Of a stretch of 64,000 nucleotides of DNA, positions 22,577 to 33,217 are shown piece by piece (the first letter of the stretch is position 1; every line of letters starts with the position of its first letter). The translations under genes and the position numbers were made by a program. The stretch comes from Lithodes maja. Taxonomy: Eukaryota; Arthropoda; Malacostraca; Decapoda; Lithodidae. The notes under the pieces were generated by a model. That model ran no database searches. It saw only the letters and a program-made list of their open reading frames with translations, and had not been told where the DNA came from. The stretch is from NCBI GenBank assembly GCA_037953745.1, contig JBAKBP010000701.1, positions 186,001 through 250,000 of the forward strand, read 5' to 3'.

Positions 22577-24507
22577 GACAGAGACTGGGAAGAGCTAACC
22601 CACCCCCGGGCTCCTTCTGGTCCTCTGTTGACCTGCCGGAACTCCGCCCTGGAAAAAATAAAATTTCCAGGAATTAGTGCTCATAAGGTTACCCCAAAAT
22701 GTTCTAACACAAGTGTTAATGAACCACCAGGCAACAAGACGTAATACTCCACTATTACCTCTTGTTACCCTGTAGGTTCCTATGTAAAGATTTTAGAATA
22801 TCTTTACTTGTCCAAAAGATTTAAGCATATCCTCTGACCTGATATAAAGACGAGCACATCTTTATAAATGACGCAGTCTTCCCAGTGGTTTTTTGTCCAC
22901 CAGAAACCCATATTATGACGCCGGCCTCCTTATTATATCGCAGTTAAAAAGGGGTAAGCCTATCTTAAACTTTGTTAGATCTGACTTCTCTCGAAGCCTT
23001 CATAGATCGCCGTATTTTTGAAGGCCTCGATACCCAATTGTATCCCTCAATTGTCTGGCTAACTCTACCGAATTGCAAATCCGTTAATCCCACCTCCCCA
23101 AGGTTCAACCGCCGGGTGTGAAAGTCATTTAAATGTTAACCCCAATTGTTCCTAACCCCACTTCTTTGCAAAAGATCGCCGGGGTGGAAAGACCAAACAA
23201 ACACAACAGCCTAGTTTTTCAATGGCTTTGCAAAAACCGGGAAAAACTATACACAACCGGTGTCCGCATGAACACCTAGTTAAACGGGTATAGCCATCCC
23301 GCCGGGAAACATACAGTAAGCCTGAACACAGGCTCCACTACAGAGACGCAGTCCTGGAGAGCCCTCAGGCCACCACTCGCCGGGGGAAACTAGCCTATTT
23401 TAACCACGCGTGATATAAAACTCGGCAACCAGCCGGATTTTCTCGGTGCAATCGAAAAAACCCGCCGGAAAAGGCAACCGGCCGGACTTTCTCGGAGCAA
23501 CCGAGAAAACCCGCCGGACAAGGCAACCCACACTAACCAGACGCAATTTGATAAACACAAATAGGCCCTGGATTAAGCCAAAACACAACTAATCCAGGAC
23601 ACACATGACACGGTATTACATATTTAAACCATAAATCAATAACACTTGTACATGTAAAAAAGCTACGAGTGGCTGGCTAGGCCTAAGCAGACGGAAATAA
23701 CACTTAATCACGTCGTAATATAAACAGAAAGCACTGTAACATATCACAACAGGAACAACCGCCATCACCACATCGTAGAAAAAATCCCGGAAGAGGGAAG
23801 CACTGACTCGGGACCTAGAAAAAACTTCACTAAGTGAAGAAAAATACGCTAGGAACGTCAGTAAACAAACAATAAGGCAACTTCATCAGAAAGATAAGAA
23901 GAAGCCCGATAACGCGTAGTTAAAGCCAACTAAATAACTAGGCTAGCTAGCCGCGAAAAATGTAACACGCGTCCACCACGGGACCATGAGGGTACACCCG
24001 AAATAGGTGTCCCAAACACACGACCCAAATACACTGAACTGCGGGAAACCTGTCCCTGACACTCCTGCTACGCATATCCTAACCTTACTCGATACATCCC
24101 AGAGTAAACAAATGAGAAAAAACTCACTGGGGATGCAGCAAATGCGGAACCAGCGGAGCGTGGGGAGACACGTCAGGGCAGGTTGAGCGCAGAGCAGAGA
24201 AGGAAGTATGACGCCTGAAGTGAGCGTCTGGTCAAATATCCACACAAGTACATCCACGAGTATATGGAAAGCTTATGAATAGTTATTCTTATTTTCTTTT
24301 TATTTATTATTTGTTACGAAGTTTTTTCGTAGTGAGAACCCAATTTCATAATGACAGAACCATGAGTGAGGTTGCGTGCGCTCATGATGAAGGCTCCTCA
24401 AATTTTTTATGCTCTGCGCGGTAGATTCAAACTACGGTAAACGAGCGTTTGAAGAGGAGGCCTTATGTAATAGGCATAATCGTCAATGATGGAGGGGCCA
24501 CTAATAA
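22577..24507 (-). other. DIRS-b leader and left terminal repeat
   Basis: The left terminal repeat is 24507-24200 and the leader 24199-22577. The leader has many CCGGCG motifs and a pyrimidine-rich acceptor-like stretch (TTTTATTTTTTCCAG) shortly upstream of the gag ATG. No gene is seen. Confidence 0.7.
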
Positions 24508-24509
24508 AT

Positions 24510-25749
24510 ATATGTCGTTACTTCATTTGGGGCACATTTAGTTACAGCCCGGGCCAAGGTAGCCCCGGTTAAAAAGGTAACTATCCCTAAAATGGAATTG
24601 ACTGCCATGCTGCTCTTAGCACGTCTGGTGCAACATGTACGCGCAGCATACGAGAGCGAATTAAATACTGAAATCGTTCACGTTTGGTGCGATAGTCAGG
24701 TCGCACTCAACTGGATACATAACAAGAAGTCTTTGCCAGTTTATGTGCGGAATAGGGTAGATGAGATTAGAGCCCATTTGCCAGATGTTGCTTATCATTA
24801 TGTAAATACAAAAGAAAACCCTAGTGATCTAATAACTAGGGGTATAACGGCTAGCCAGTTAGTGAAGTCCGAATTGTGGTGGCATGGTCCAAAGTGGCTG
24901 CTCCATGAAAGTGAATGGACGATTTGGCATGCTGTAGGTGAGGGACTTCTGCCACTGGAAACAGTGGCAGTTACAGCCCAACCAAATGAGCCACCGGGTC
25001 CAATCATAGAGTGGGCAAGATTCGGTGACTATAATAAACTAGTCAGAGTTGTCGCTTGGGTATTGCGATATGTATCCAATATCAAGCTTAAAGTAACGGG
25101 CCAACTCTGTAACAGGGGTCACAACATTGATGCTCGTGAATTTAAAGCAGCTGAAGTAACTTTGATCAAATGGGTTCAAGTAGAAACCTTTTCCAATGAA
25201 TTAGAATCCATGCAAAGCTTGAATAAGACATTAATGCCTAATATAGTGCGTCAACTAAGGTTGCACCTAGACAATGGCCTCATCAGGTGTGAGGGTCGCC
25301 TGAAGTGGTCGGGTGTACCAGACGGCACAAACCGCCCTATACTTATGCCAACAAGACATCGCGTTACTGATCTATTGATCATACGTGCACATAGGGAAGT
25401 AAAACACTACGGGGTATGTCATATTATATAAAATTTACGTCTCACATGGTGGATACCCAGAGTTCGACAAGTAGCTCGACGCGTAGTAAGAAAGTGTGTA
25501 ATATGCCAGAGACTAAAAGGTAAACCATATGCAACTGGACCAGCTCCACCTCTACCTGAATGCCGTGTAAAGCACATAGAACCTTTCCAAGCTGTAGGGT
25601 TAGATTACACAGGGGAATTGAAGACGAGAGAGCATGAGAAGGTTTATATATTATTGTTTACCTGTGCAACATCTCGAGCGGTACACCTAGAACTATGTGA
25701 TAATATGTCTAGCGAAGAATTTATGCTGGCGTTTAGACAGTTTTGTGCC
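24510..25749 (+). pseudogene. BEL/Pao RNase H C-terminus and integrase N-terminal half
   Basis: The frame continues the BEL RNase H (KMELTAMLLLARL, then the WCDSQVAL Asp block and RNRVDEI). It moves into the integrase zinc-binding region (HREVKHYG, CVICQRLKG) and the first catalytic Asp block (VGLDYTG). In a live element integrase joins the cDNA to host DNA. An in-frame TAA lies at 25429-25431, inside the zinc-binding region. The frame ends at RQFCAQW near 25749, where an inverted-repeat element is inserted; no continuation was recognised beyond 26537. Confidence 0.85.
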
Positions 25750-25816
25750 CAGTGGCGGATCCAGGGGGGCCCCCCCCCCCCCCTTAGTGACCAAAATTGC
25801 GCCCTTACATCTGATA

Positions 25817-25869
<53 letters not shown>

Positions 25870-26537
25870 TCCAACTTACTTCCTCTCGGGCATAGGCTGG
25901 AGCCTTAACATTCACCGCTTTACAATGAACAGTGAAGCCCGTGAGGTCTTGTTCCAGTCTAGGGAGTGAGACATGTGAAGCACGTAGAGTACAACGAGCA
26001 CCTGCCATCTTGCCTTCACATGAGGCACGGTGCTCACTCATGGCCCGAAACGACCCCATCTCTGAAGCCACCTCGTTCCCGTGCTTCACTGTCTCACCCC
26101 CTACACTCGGACTCTCACACTTACACACACACACAACGCCACCTGTTGAGCAGATAACTCATCAGGTATTGCACCCCTATAGCATATTTTGAATATGGGA
26201 ATATTCATACAGTGCTATTTAATCAGGGAACAATGAGGGTATTTTATTGACGTTTCGGTGGGCTTGTGGTAATGCACTGATACTAGGTGCAGCACAAATT
26301 CCATCCCAATAATATCTTCCCATTGATACATCGGGATTTGAACCCGGGACTTTTGGATTACCAGGCCAGTCAGTGGCAAGACCACTCCACCACACCTCTC
26401 CATACTGCATATATATATATACTGCATTTTATCTGAAATACAATACATATAAAGAATATTGTGTGAATTATGGCGCCCCTCATGTATATCAGCCCCCCCC
26501 CCCCCCCCCCCTTAAGCCTGAGCTGGATCCGCCACTG
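25750..26537. mobile_element. Small inverted-repeat DNA element (hAT-like ends), composite
   Basis: The ends are CAGTGGCGGATCCAG and, inverted, CAGTGGCGGATCCAG, followed inward by G/C runs. Such ends are common on nonautonomous hAT-type elements. No 8-bp target duplication is visible. The interior holds a (TA)n-poly(T) run (25814-25867), a tRNA-like unit (26330-26402) and unrecognised sequence, so further insertions are likely. Superfamily uncertain. Confidence 0.55.
26330..26402 (-). repeat. tRNA-like unit, probably a SINE head
   Basis: On the - strand, TGGTGGAGTGG resembles an A box and GGTTCAAATCC a B box, with spacing like a Ser/Leu-type tRNA lacking a long variable arm. Acceptor pairing is not convincing, so it is not called a tRNA gene. 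Confidence 0.5.
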
Positions 26538-26997
26538 ACTAAGTGTATATATAATATTAACCGGAGTATGCCACCAGTATTGATACAACATAGCGGCACT
26601 GTCCTTGTGTCGTATTGTGCCACGTGCATACCAAACCAGTTTTCATCATCTTATTAGGACGACGTCTATAATGCCGTCGTTTATGCATGTATTCACTCCT
26701 TAGGGTAACTATCTGTTATCCAAGATGTTTTCTCTTTTCCACTTAACTCCCCATGTTACACGCCTCTTAAAAAACCCAGTCTTCTTTAATACAAACCACA
26801 TGACTTTCCTCCTAGACATTCTTGATGTACCAACTAAGTATGTGTAGTAGCAACCACATTTTTGTATTCCTATGTTGACATATTATGTTCCTAGTTGAGT
26901 TTCGTACAATATTCTGCAGATTTCTGCTACATTCATGAGGAGGTTTTTAGTGAGTGTTTTTCCTTCACGGAGAAGGGCGATGCACGCTTGGGGGTCT
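26538..26997. other. Unassigned sequence left of the hAT element
   Basis: About 460 bp with no supported gene. It would be continuous with 42212 before the hAT inserted. It may be BEL remnant or part of the downstream gypsy element's 5' LTR; neither could be shown. Confidence 0.4.
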
Positions 26998-27274
26998 TGT
27001 TCTACTAGTGGTGGGCGAATACACCCATTTTAGGTAATCACGATTACTGATTACTTTTGCGAAAGTAATCGATTACTAATCGATTACTTGACCGATTACT
27101 TTGGATTTTCCCATTTTCCCTTCCTTCTGTTATTTTTTTAACCATCAAGATTATTACAAGGGTACTAAACCAACCCTGAAATTCACTTCACGATGAGCAT
27201 ACCTCATTTATTGGCTGTGATTGATTGATTGACCATATAATTATATATACCGGTATATATATATATACTGTATA

Positions 27275-27722
27275 TGAAATGCTAGGTTTTTCCAGGTTAA
27301 ATAGGAATGGGAATTATCCCCAGGCTACCTTTAGGATCAACCTTTCCTGGTACCTGGCGCGGGTACGAACCTCTGAAGGGAATTTAACCCCCCTAAAAAC
27401 CCACAGGTTTTGAGATGCCTTGGGTGGGGTTCGAACCCTGGTTAGTGACGCACCACCATCACCACCAGGCCCGCGCGCTAACCCACTGTACTACCACGGA
27501 CGTACAAAAGTATAGCAACCTTAGTCCGATTTTTAAGAACCACGGTGATGGTCTCTCGAGATGAGTTTATTGGACTTACCATCTACGACTATTTTCGAAC
27601 CACGGTGATAGTCTCTCGAGACGAGTTTATTGGACTTACCATCTACGACTATTTTACGCTATACCTGACGTCAACTCGGGTTAGTATTATTGTGGGTGCG
27701 GGACATTTTCGAGGGCATTACA
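27275..27722. repeat. LTR-like 448-bp repeat with tRNA-like core, copy 1
   Basis: Starts TGAAATGC and ends GGGCATTACA, and is nearly identical to 31148-31596. The - strand carries a tRNA-like unit (about 27505-27420) with A-box-like TAGTACAGTGG and a consensus B box GGTTCGAACCC. A roughly 59-bp unit containing CTCTCGAGA(T/C)GAG is present twice in tandem. No target duplication is visible here. Confidence 0.65.
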
Positions 27723-30700
27723 CCACATTCCTTTAAGTAAAATGCCCCAGAACGAGAAGCCCACCACAGAAGCCACGAACGAACACTACACAGAAACACC
27801 AAAAGAAAGGTCCACAGAATGAAAGGACCAGCTGACCGAGCCAGCCATTTCAGACAGGCCCAAGCCCGCAGGGCTAAGCAGCTCATGGCCGCACCTTTTT
27901 TACCTTTTATAAACTGACCATTTTTCCACACCTCACGTACACTAACCCCCTCGTGTCCTACACTCCTAACTACAAAGATGATGAACAGGAATATACATTC
28001 ATATTAAAAACACCCATGCCCTGTCCCGACGTTGAGCCAATGCCAACACATCAGACAGCCATAATTATATCTATGTATGTTCTTACATCCGAGAAGTAGA
28101 TGTTATATATCTTAGAAGTTAAAACACCCACGCTTGTCCCTAGACCTCGTATATAATTTTCCATGACGAGTATAGATATATGTAACCCGTGCTCAGTCGC
28201 CCCTTGCATTGTTCCTCTAGTAACTAAGTATTAATATTAACATTCCCTAACATCTTGTCTTGCCAGACTAAGCTTCTGAAGACCCATCGCCCCATAAATC
28301 TATGTATGCAATCCTTAGGTTAAGTATTTTTTATCCGCCATTGTGTTCACCTTTTTCCATTTACTTTCCACAATTGTCATACGTCTTCCCCTTGCCTCCT
28401 TCGTATCCACAGCCCACACTACGCCAATTTACTTCGTGTCTTACACCTCTTACCCCAACCAGAGATTGTATAAGATAACCTGGTTACCAGTATCTGTCCT
28501 AAGTACCCCGAAACAATAACTAAGTACCCCTACGAACTGCCGCTGTTGTTGGTATTTATATTTATATTTAATAGAAAACGCAGTTCCCAGGGCCAACTAA
28601 TAGTATTCATAACCCTCGGACTGATCACATAACTCTATCTTTGATTCTTTTCCAGACTCATATACCACCCCATAGTTGCATTCCCCGGTAGCATATTTTG
28701 GCTAACGTATTCTACTGCCTTTTCAAACTTCCATATCAATTGTAGCCTAATGCCACCCCCACGCCCAGGGACCTTAGGGACAAAATTTCCCTGTAGCCCT
28801 TGAACTCTCCCCCCCTCTCATTAAGAATTCCCGCGCTTCTCGACTCTTGTCCGACCTAGCCTCTCTCTCATACCTCTTGAAGATCCTTGAATTGTCCGTT
28901 GCTAACGCTCTTCAACCTTTTATATATATACTCCTATCTAGCATACCTTCACTTAGTAGGCCAGAACAACATTAGAACTTTACTAGCCCCTTGCATGCCA
29001 TCTATTCTCTTACAACACATTCACAACCCTGCACCCAATGGTCGTCGGTGCGAGGCTAGCCGCCCCGCCAGTACTAACTTCTATTGCCATACTTCCAGAT
29101 AAATGTGGCAGAGTTAGCAACCCAGTCTCCACCACATCCAGCAAACCCTACAATTAACAACCAGCCGAGTAAAACCAGCTAGCTAAGGCACCTTCGGTTT
29201 TGGTATTAAAGACACTCACATCTGTCTCATACACAGAGGGTTATTATAAACACTGGTGATATGGCAAGCCCTAGCCACAGCCGCCGGACGACGATCACAG
29301 AGAGAGGGCGCCCAGCTCCCCCTTTTTGCCCACCCGAGGAGACCCCCACCCCCGCGGAGGTATACCTGGCCCCTGTTTTGACTTTCGAGTCATTGCCAGG
29401 TAGCACAGGAATTCTTCCTATCAATGAACTAACCATGAATGACTAACACCTTTACTAACCTCTATTAACTCACAATAAACCATTTACCTTTCTTGCATGC
29501 TCTGATCACTAAATTAGCACCTCAGCTATACCATAGAATGAAGATTGAACAATCTAGAGAGACGCTCCTATCACAGCTGTCCCCATCCTCCTCGCAAAGT
29601 AGATCCAGTCTCTCTCCCCTAAATACGTCCAGTGTAGCCAAAATAGTACCTCTTACTAAGGCTCAGTTATATGAAAATATAAAGGCTTCCTATAGCCCTG
29701 TGCCACAACAGTAAATACCATCTTACCTAGTCTCCATTTCTATTGAGAGCTCAATTAAGTCCATAAGACTCGAGATCCCTACTGTCTACAGGGTCCAGAA
29801 CCGAGCCTATAAATCTAACTCCCGCCCCCAGTCAAATCAGTTGAAAGCTAGACAACAACCAGGGGTCACTACCCTGCAGTTAACTTCTAGCTCTGCCCTT
29901 GTGTTGTTCCGGAGTGAGATCCCAGAGCCGGCAGACTCCGTGGCAGATTTGGATAGAAGGACCTGCCCACGTATTTAAGAACTTCACACATATGGCCCCC
30001 CTGGACGGCCGCGGAACCAGTCGTTAGCCCCCAACATCATGGACGCAAGATAACCAGGACCAGACCCATCAGATACTACCCAAGATTCTCTTTAGCAGTA
30101 CTACATCTTACTGTGCTGTTTAGAGATTTCACTAATTAAATATTTCTACGAAGTGGCTGAGACCTTGCCCAGTGTAATTCATACTTAACCATTCCATTTG
30201 GGACGTACTAAGCGATCAGTGCTCTTTAATTAACAGGCGACCTTGACTCTCGTAATTACCTTTTTCAGATATTAAAACTCTAGTGATATCTAACGTTCGC
30301 CCACTGATTTGCGTTCTATGTATTTCTGAAACAAGGATATAAAACTTAGATCAGTACCCCCTGAGGTTACTAGAATTCCCGTGCTCTAAAATACGCGTGC
30401 CTAATCTAGTCTGTGAACTACTACTTGTGCACCAGAGCTACCAGTAATAAATCTAACAGTGAATATGAATCTATAAGTAACATTGATGGTCTTCGGTATA
30501 TAAACCTGTTAAATCAAAGCCAGTGATCAGAAGATTAATACCTGAACGTTGGAAGTGGGAGACTAGGCTCCATCCAGATCCACTTATGCTAGTGTTGTTC
30601 GATTCTATTATATTGTCTTACACAAGTATTCTGCAGTGGTATATCAATAAACGTGATCGTGTAACTTGCTACCATGTGTTTCTTTGTGTTCTCTATTCCT

Positions 30701-30784
30701 CATATCTTGTATTGTGCATGCAGCCTTATATACCCAGTCAATTAGAACTCACATTACCCAAGTTAAACCTGTAGAAAAACAGGG
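27723..30784. other. Unassigned 3-kb stretch inside the hAT
   Basis: No gene recognised; frames are short. Two diverged stretches near 26690-26780 and 28310-28400 look alike, and similar text recurs near 28010-28290, so old duplicated retroelement noncoding sequence is possible. Both ends of 27250-30800 lie in (TA)n tracts centred on ACCGGT, so the block may be an insertion into a TA repeat. Confidence 0.4.
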
Positions 30785-30812
30785 CATAACAATATATATA
30801 TATATATATACC

Positions 30813-30888
<76 letters not shown>
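30785..30888. repeat. (TA)n microsatellite with a CCGG centre
   Basis: A perfect TA repeat interrupted once by ACCGGT near 30811-30816. A shorter tract with the same ACCGGT lies at about 27240-27270. Another (TA)n is at 35640-35678. Confidence 0.9.
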
Positions 30889-30891
<3 letters not shown>

Positions 30892-31147
30892 ATAGTGAGC
30901 AATACTTTTGGAGGGAGTAGGTTGATGGAATATAAAAGAGGGATACTAATAAAACCCTAAAATGAGATTAGTTTTGTATTAAGTTAAAACATAAATGCTG
31001 TCATTACTCATGTATTTAAAGAAATACACCAATGAAAATAATCCTTTAAATTATTATTTTATTAATCCTTTGATAATTATAATACTAATACTATAATAAT
31101 CCTGTATTATCCCTTCAATAAATTTAATGATAAATAATAAACATAAC

Positions 31148-31596
31148 TGAAATGCTAGGTTTTTCCAGGTTAAATAGGAATGGGAATTATCCCCAGGCTA
31201 CCTTTAGGATCAACCTTTCCTGGTACCTGGCGCGGGGTACGAACCTCTGAAGGGAATTTAACCCCCCTAAAAACCCACAGGTTTTGAGATGCCTTGGGTG
31301 GGGTTCGAACCCTGGTTAGTGACGCACCACCATCACCACCAGGCCCGCGCGCTAACCCACTGTACTACCACGGACGTACAAAAGTATAGCAACCTTAGTC
31401 CGATTTTTAAGAACCACGGTGATAGTCTCTCGAGATGAGTTTATTGGACTTACCATCTACGACTATTTTCGAACCACGGTGATAGTCTCTCGAGATGAGT
31501 TTATTGGACTTACCATCTAAGACTATTTTACGCTATACCTGACGTCAACTCGGGTTAGTATTATTGTGGGTGCGGGACATTTTCGAGGGCATTACA
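31148..31596. mobile_element. Solo-LTR-like element with tRNA-like core, copy 2
   Basis: A 449-bp unit starting TG and ending CA (TGAAATGC...GCATTACA, near-inverted termini), flanked by a 5-bp duplication ATAAC (31143-31147 and 31597-31601). These are solo-LTR properties. The - strand core (about 31378-31295) has A-box-like TAGTACAGTGG and B box GGTTCGAACCC. It matches copy 1 at 27275-27722, including the internal tandem unit. Confidence 0.75.
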
Positions 31597-31601
31597 ATAA
31601 C

Positions 31602-33217
31602 TCATTTGAGTGTAGCTATTACATAATCGTTTGAGCCTACTAAGGTAATTTCTCACAAACTGCATTCAGTAGCTAATGCATAAAACAAAAATAATAATAA
31701 CAAATAAATATAAAATAAATTCTGGGCTATATGTGTACCGTATAGAAAAGTACCTTGTGACAAATGTTTGAAGATAGACAAATGTTAAAGAAATATCCTA
31801 TTAACCTGACAAGCGCGATATAGACCTAGGGGCTAGGGTAGTTATTTGTGTATTTCTAGCCTTGGATTCTGACAGAATTCGTTATATTTACAATATAGAG
31901 CATTATTTGTTTTCGGTATGCTTTTATTTTACATATATGATGTATATATGAACCTTCAAGAGTGCTAAAATAAGTGGGAAAAGCATTTGGGTGGTGAAAA
32001 ACGAAGATATTGGCCACCCGGTCATAATCTCAGGCGAGAGAGAGCCACAGGCAACCCTCCCCTCTCGCTGTCTGTGAGGTAACTGAGACGAGCGGGGCGG
32101 TGTGGGCCGGTGTCTGGGTGTTACATAACGATCTTTTCTGCAACCCACTTGTGCTACATTATCGCGGGAGAGAAAAATAACCGATAAATGATGATAATAA
32201 GAGGAAAAATAGGTGATAATTGAGGAGGGGAGGGAGGGGGGAATAAGGTGGGGAAGGAGGGGAGGGGTGTGGGTGAAATTTACATAGATGAGTACTGGAG
32301 GGGAATTATCTCACCTAGAGACAAATTCCTTTGTTTTGATAGGCCCTTTTTTTTTTTGGAAGGCTTTTTTTATGGTCTTGCTTCCGTGAGGCCTATCGCG
32401 TTCCCTATAGGAAGCCTTCCGTGAGGCCTATCGCGCTTGCCGGGTTAAATGCTATAGCCTATATGCCTTTAACCTCTGAAGTGCGCACGGGGGTAATTGA
32501 AAACCTCCCCCTGTGCTGACGTATTTGAGGTGTTTCCGTCACTAAAATATTCATTGTACCATTAATAGCATTAATAATTATCCATATGCGCCTATTATGG
32601 GTTGATTATAAAGGTATTAACCTGAAACAACAATAAAACGAGTGAAAACAGCGTTTGGATGGTCAAAATCGGAGATATAGCCCGCGAGTTGTATAATGTA
32701 TGGGTGAGGCAAGCTACCTTCCCGCCAATTTCCCCCAAGGTCACTGAGACACAGTCGATCGATACTCTCTCTCTCTCTCTTGCACTCGATTGCCATCAGT
32801 GATAACAACACCCTGCTTGCAACTCGCTAATGTTAGCACGAAAATATACCTCAGAATAAGGGAATAATAGGGAAAATAGGTGATAACTGAAGGATAGGAG
32901 GAAAGTGGGGAAGGAGGGGAGGTAGAGGACTGAGATTTTGCATGGCCCAGGGGCCAAAAAAAAATAAAAAAATAAAAAAATAAAAATAAAAACAAATAAA
33001 AATTTCGATGTCAAAAGTTGATTTTTAATTTTACTTACTCAGGAGAGTCTTCCCGCAGTCCGCCGGGGGAACTCTTAAGAGTCTTCCCGCAGCTCCCGGG
33101 TTAAGTAAGTTGAATCCTTACCTCTGGTTTCAAAAAAGTAACAAATGCTTAACTCCAAGTAATTAATTTACAAAAATAATAAGAAGAATGGTGATCTAGT
33201 ATTACAAGCAACAATTC
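31602..33217. other. Noncoding hAT interior with diverged direct duplication
   Basis: No gene supported. Two related roughly 330-bp blocks (about 31960-32290 and 32630-32950) share a run from GTGAAAA/GGAAAAGC(A/G)TTTGG(A/G)TGG to a purine-rich AGGTGATAA(T/C)TGA...GGGGAAGGAGGGGAGG tract. CCGTGAGGCCTATCGCG occurs twice near 32382-32442. Confidence 0.5.

Larger units (their letters stand above)
2393..24507 (-). mobile_element. DIRS1-type element with nested copies and internal inversion (DIRS-b complex)
   Basis: The outer ends are a DIRS right end at 2393 and a DIRS left end at 24507, so the host element lies on the - strand. An AT dinucleotide is shared at both junctions (2391-2392 and 24508-24509), with no longer target duplication, as expected for tyrosine-recombinase integration. 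Removing 2393-24507 plus one AT restores the BEL RNase H frame. Inside, gag is split: the N-terminal half is on the - strand (22576-21050), while the C-terminal half with pol is on the + strand (11973-15259). The two halves are separated by inverted copies of a deleted DIRS (N1, N2). Confidence 0.85.

Noticed and set aside
26225..26300. Hammerhead ribozyme (CGAAACGTC core on the - strand)
   Set aside because: The GAAAC-GTC side is present but no CUGAUGA core or closing stem lies at the right distance.
25742..26545. 8-bp hAT duplication around the 25750-26537 element
   Set aside because: The flanks TTTGTGCC and ACTAAGTG do not match; only the inverted ends support the call.
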